Positions 62,526 through 64,000 of a stretch of 64,000 nt of DNA are shown here, in pieces (within the stretch, counting starts at the first letter, position 1; each line of letters begins with the position of its first letter). Origin of the DNA: Flavobacteriaceae bacterium UBA4022 (GTDB taxonomy: Bacteria > Bacteroidota > Bacteroidia > Flavobacteriales > Flavobacteriaceae). The stretch lies in contig DGAU01000014.1 of NCBI GenBank assembly GCA_002384055.1, positions 1 to 64,000 of the forward strand. The letters run 5' to 3'. The notes beneath the pieces are model-generated. The model was not told the DNA's origin, did no database searches, and was given only the letters and a program-made list of their open reading frames with translations. A program made the position numbers and the translations under genes.

Positions 62526-63999
62526 AGCGCAGTCCGCTCATCACGCCCAATTGATAAGGAGAAAAATCAATAGACGAGTCTGAATAAGCCCCAATTTGGT
62601 ACTTAAAGGTAGGCTCTACTTTGAGGAAGAAACCAGAGAATACTTTGTAGTCAATGCCAAAACCAAGATTCGTAGACACGCTAAAAGCGCTCAAGTTGTT
62701 GAGCTCGCCCAGCACATAACGATTCTCATTATCTGAGACCGAAACTTCGCTGTTATTGAGAAACAAACCACTTAGGCCACTGATCAGAGATAAGGAGATT
62801 TTGCCTTCGATAAGCTGATACTGTGCCTCTAATGGGATTTCGAAGTAACTGATGCTGGCGCGTAATTCTGGCGTACCAGACGAGGATTTTAGACTTAACT
62901 GACCAAATGCATTGGTTGGGTCATTAATAGGTCCAGGAGGGAAGGTCCCTTTGTCAAAAACACTAATAACCATGTTGTTGCTGTTGTAATTGACAGCAGA
63001 CAAGCCAAAGGAGGCTGGCCCAGTGGCAATTTCTATGCCTTGTGTGGCGTAGCCTACATTGATGTTATGGATCCCGGTCCGTAAGGTGAGTTTTTCATTC
63101 CATTTTAAAGCTACTTGGACCCCGTAACTAAAGGACACATCGCCGTTTTGTGGGTTGTCATTTAAAAATGGGTCGATAGATGAGCCCCCACGAAGGCTAG
63201 AGTAATAAACCGGCCCGGCCATGGGCGCAACAATGAGCCCTCTTGACGCGCCAGGACTAACCTCATCCATGCCTGGAGACTCAGGGTCCAGCGTGAGGCT
63301 GGCCTCCACTAGAGCAACAGAAGTCGTTTCTTGCGTGTCAAAAGGGGTTGTGGTCTGGATTTCTGGTGTCTTAGGCTCCGAAATGGATACTGGGACTAAA
63401 GCGATGGCATCAGCGGGCGCATCAGCAATTGCTTCGGAGATGGACTCTAATTTTGACACCGCATCTTTCTCCAAGGCAATAGCCTCTACTGACCCGGTTA
63501 TATTTCTGGCCATCACTTGATCCATGTGTTGTTCTCCATGAGACAATGGGTCTTTGTCATGTGTTGGCGACAAAGGACTTGCGCCTTGACTGGCTAGAGC
63601 ACGCTGAGTCGTGGCCTGCGGGGATTTTTTAGGGTTTTGAATTGTCGGCGACTCATTACGCGTAGGACCGCCCTCTTGTTCTTTGGATTCAGAAGCAATA
63701 GAGGTGGTGTTCGATCGGTCACTTGACTCTGTTTTTCTCGCTTCATCTTGGGTTTGGGCAGGGGTGACAGGCGCTATAACCACTGTAGTGCTATTGGATA
63801 TGGCTTGGTTAAAGGTTAGGGTGACTAATAAAAGCGCGACCGCAGCGACACCAGCATAACGATACCATATAGGAATGATAACACGTCGCGTATCCTGCTT
63901 ATCCAAAGCTTCTTCGATCCGCGTCCACATTTCTGGTCCAGGCTTCTGGGAAAACTGCCCCAAATATGATTTGAATATGTCGTCTGTCTTTTTCTTCAC
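62515..63999 (-). CDS. Membrane-anchored protein with outer-membrane-barrel-like C-terminal domain (5' end at window edge)
   Basis: The visible 494 residues show a short cytoplasmic-type N terminus (KKKTDDIFKSYLGQF... MWTRIEEAL), a single membrane helix at about 47-66, a long Ser/Thr/Pro/Glu-rich linker (about 70-250) and a C-terminal domain whose alternating strands and terminal Arg-Phe-Lys-Phe resemble PorT-type beta-barrels. GTG at 63999 is one base from the window end, so the true start could lie outside. I know proteins of this layout in Bacteroidota, but their function is unclear. Confidence 0.72.
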   Translation of the reverse strand: MKKKTDDIFKSYLGQFSQKPGPEMWTRIEEALDKQDTRRVIIPIWYRYAGVAAVALLLVTLTFNQAISNSTTVVIAPVTPAQTQDEARKTESSDRSNTTSIASESKEQEGGPTRNESPTIQNPKKSPQATTQRALASQGASPLSPTHDKDPLSHGEQHMDQVMARNITGSVEAIALEKDAVSKLESISEAIADAPADAIALVPVSISEPKTPEIQTTTPFDTQETTSVALVEASLTLDPESPGMDEVSPGASRGLIVAPMAGPVYYSSLRGGSSIDPFLNDNPQNGDVSFSYGVQVALKWNEKLTLRTGIHNINVGYATQGIEIATGPASFGLSAVNYNSNNMVISVFDKGTFPPGPINDPTNAFGQLSLKSSSGTPELRASISYFEIPLEAQYQLIEGKISLSLISGLSGLFLNNSEVSVSDNENRYVLGELNNLSAFSVSTNLGFGIDYKVFSGFFLKVEPTFKYQIGAYSDSSIDFSPYQLGVMSGLRFKF

Positions 64000-64000
64000 T

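Noticed and set aside
1..64000. Transposons, prophage, CRISPR arrays, tRNA and rRNA genes
   Set aside because: No transposase, integrase, repeat array or tRNA-like cloverleaf was seen in any intergenic stretch.

Overview
This window looks like chromosomal DNA from a member of Bacteroidota, class Flavobacteriia, probably marine. The reasons are SprE/PorW (a type IX secretion lipoprotein), many families typical of this group (DUF4175, DUF4837, DUF6341, DUF6427, DUF4254, DUF4292, HU-CCDC81/SPOR), promoters of the Bacteroidota type (TAnnTTTG -7 boxes) and almost no Shine-Dalgarno sequences. Genes are tightly packed. No gene-free stretch exceeds 300 bp except the remnant region at 36051-36439. I see no tRNA, rRNA, insertion sequence, prophage or CRISPR.

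Layout. 1-9402: end of an outer-membrane barrel gene, gltX, alkB-like hydroxylase, a large DUF4175 membrane protein, ybeY, mnmG and a methyltransferase. Two perfect parS-type palindromes bracket mnmG, which suggests an origin-proximal location. 9540-14815: DNA polymerase III delta' diverges from pgk; the operon pgk, lytic transglycosylase, DUF4837 ends in a strong terminator, followed by tatA. 14837-18896: M23 peptidase, GH3-type adenylating enzyme, and a DUF6909-like protein whose C-terminal half resembles nucleoside phosphorylases.

18898-36050 is a surface polysaccharide locus: rmlBACD (dTDP-rhamnose), a Wzz-like protein, a Wzx-like flippase, two sulfotransferases, three polymerase/ligase-like membrane proteins, two complete glycosyltransferases, ugd and uxs (UDP-glucuronate to UDP-xylose) and an initiating sugar-phosphate transferase. 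It ends in a scar where a truncated family 2 glycosyltransferase abuts a truncated, oppositely oriented CapK-like gene, so part of the locus seems to have been lost. 36440-41695: purD, DUF6341, DUF6427, DUF4254, a family 9 glycosyltransferase and a PaaE-like flavin/iron-sulfur reductase.

41882-50687: sprE, bactofilin and the F1Fo ATP synthase operon (atpZ-like, DUF6168-like, atpB, E, F, H, A, G; atpD and atpC are not here), with notable hairpins between atpE and atpF and between atpA and atpG. 50792-56095: a lipoprotein, dut, a sugar nucleotidyltransferase, a TPR protein, DUF4292 and an EnvC-like degenerate M23 protein, several with overlapping stop/start codons. 56144-64000: a periplasmic rhodanese, a metallo-beta-lactamase/double-rhodanese protein, acyl-CoA thioesterase, HU/SPOR protein, dprA, trpS, plsC and a second membrane-anchored barrel protein cut by the window edge.

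All family names come from reading motifs by eye; no database search was run.
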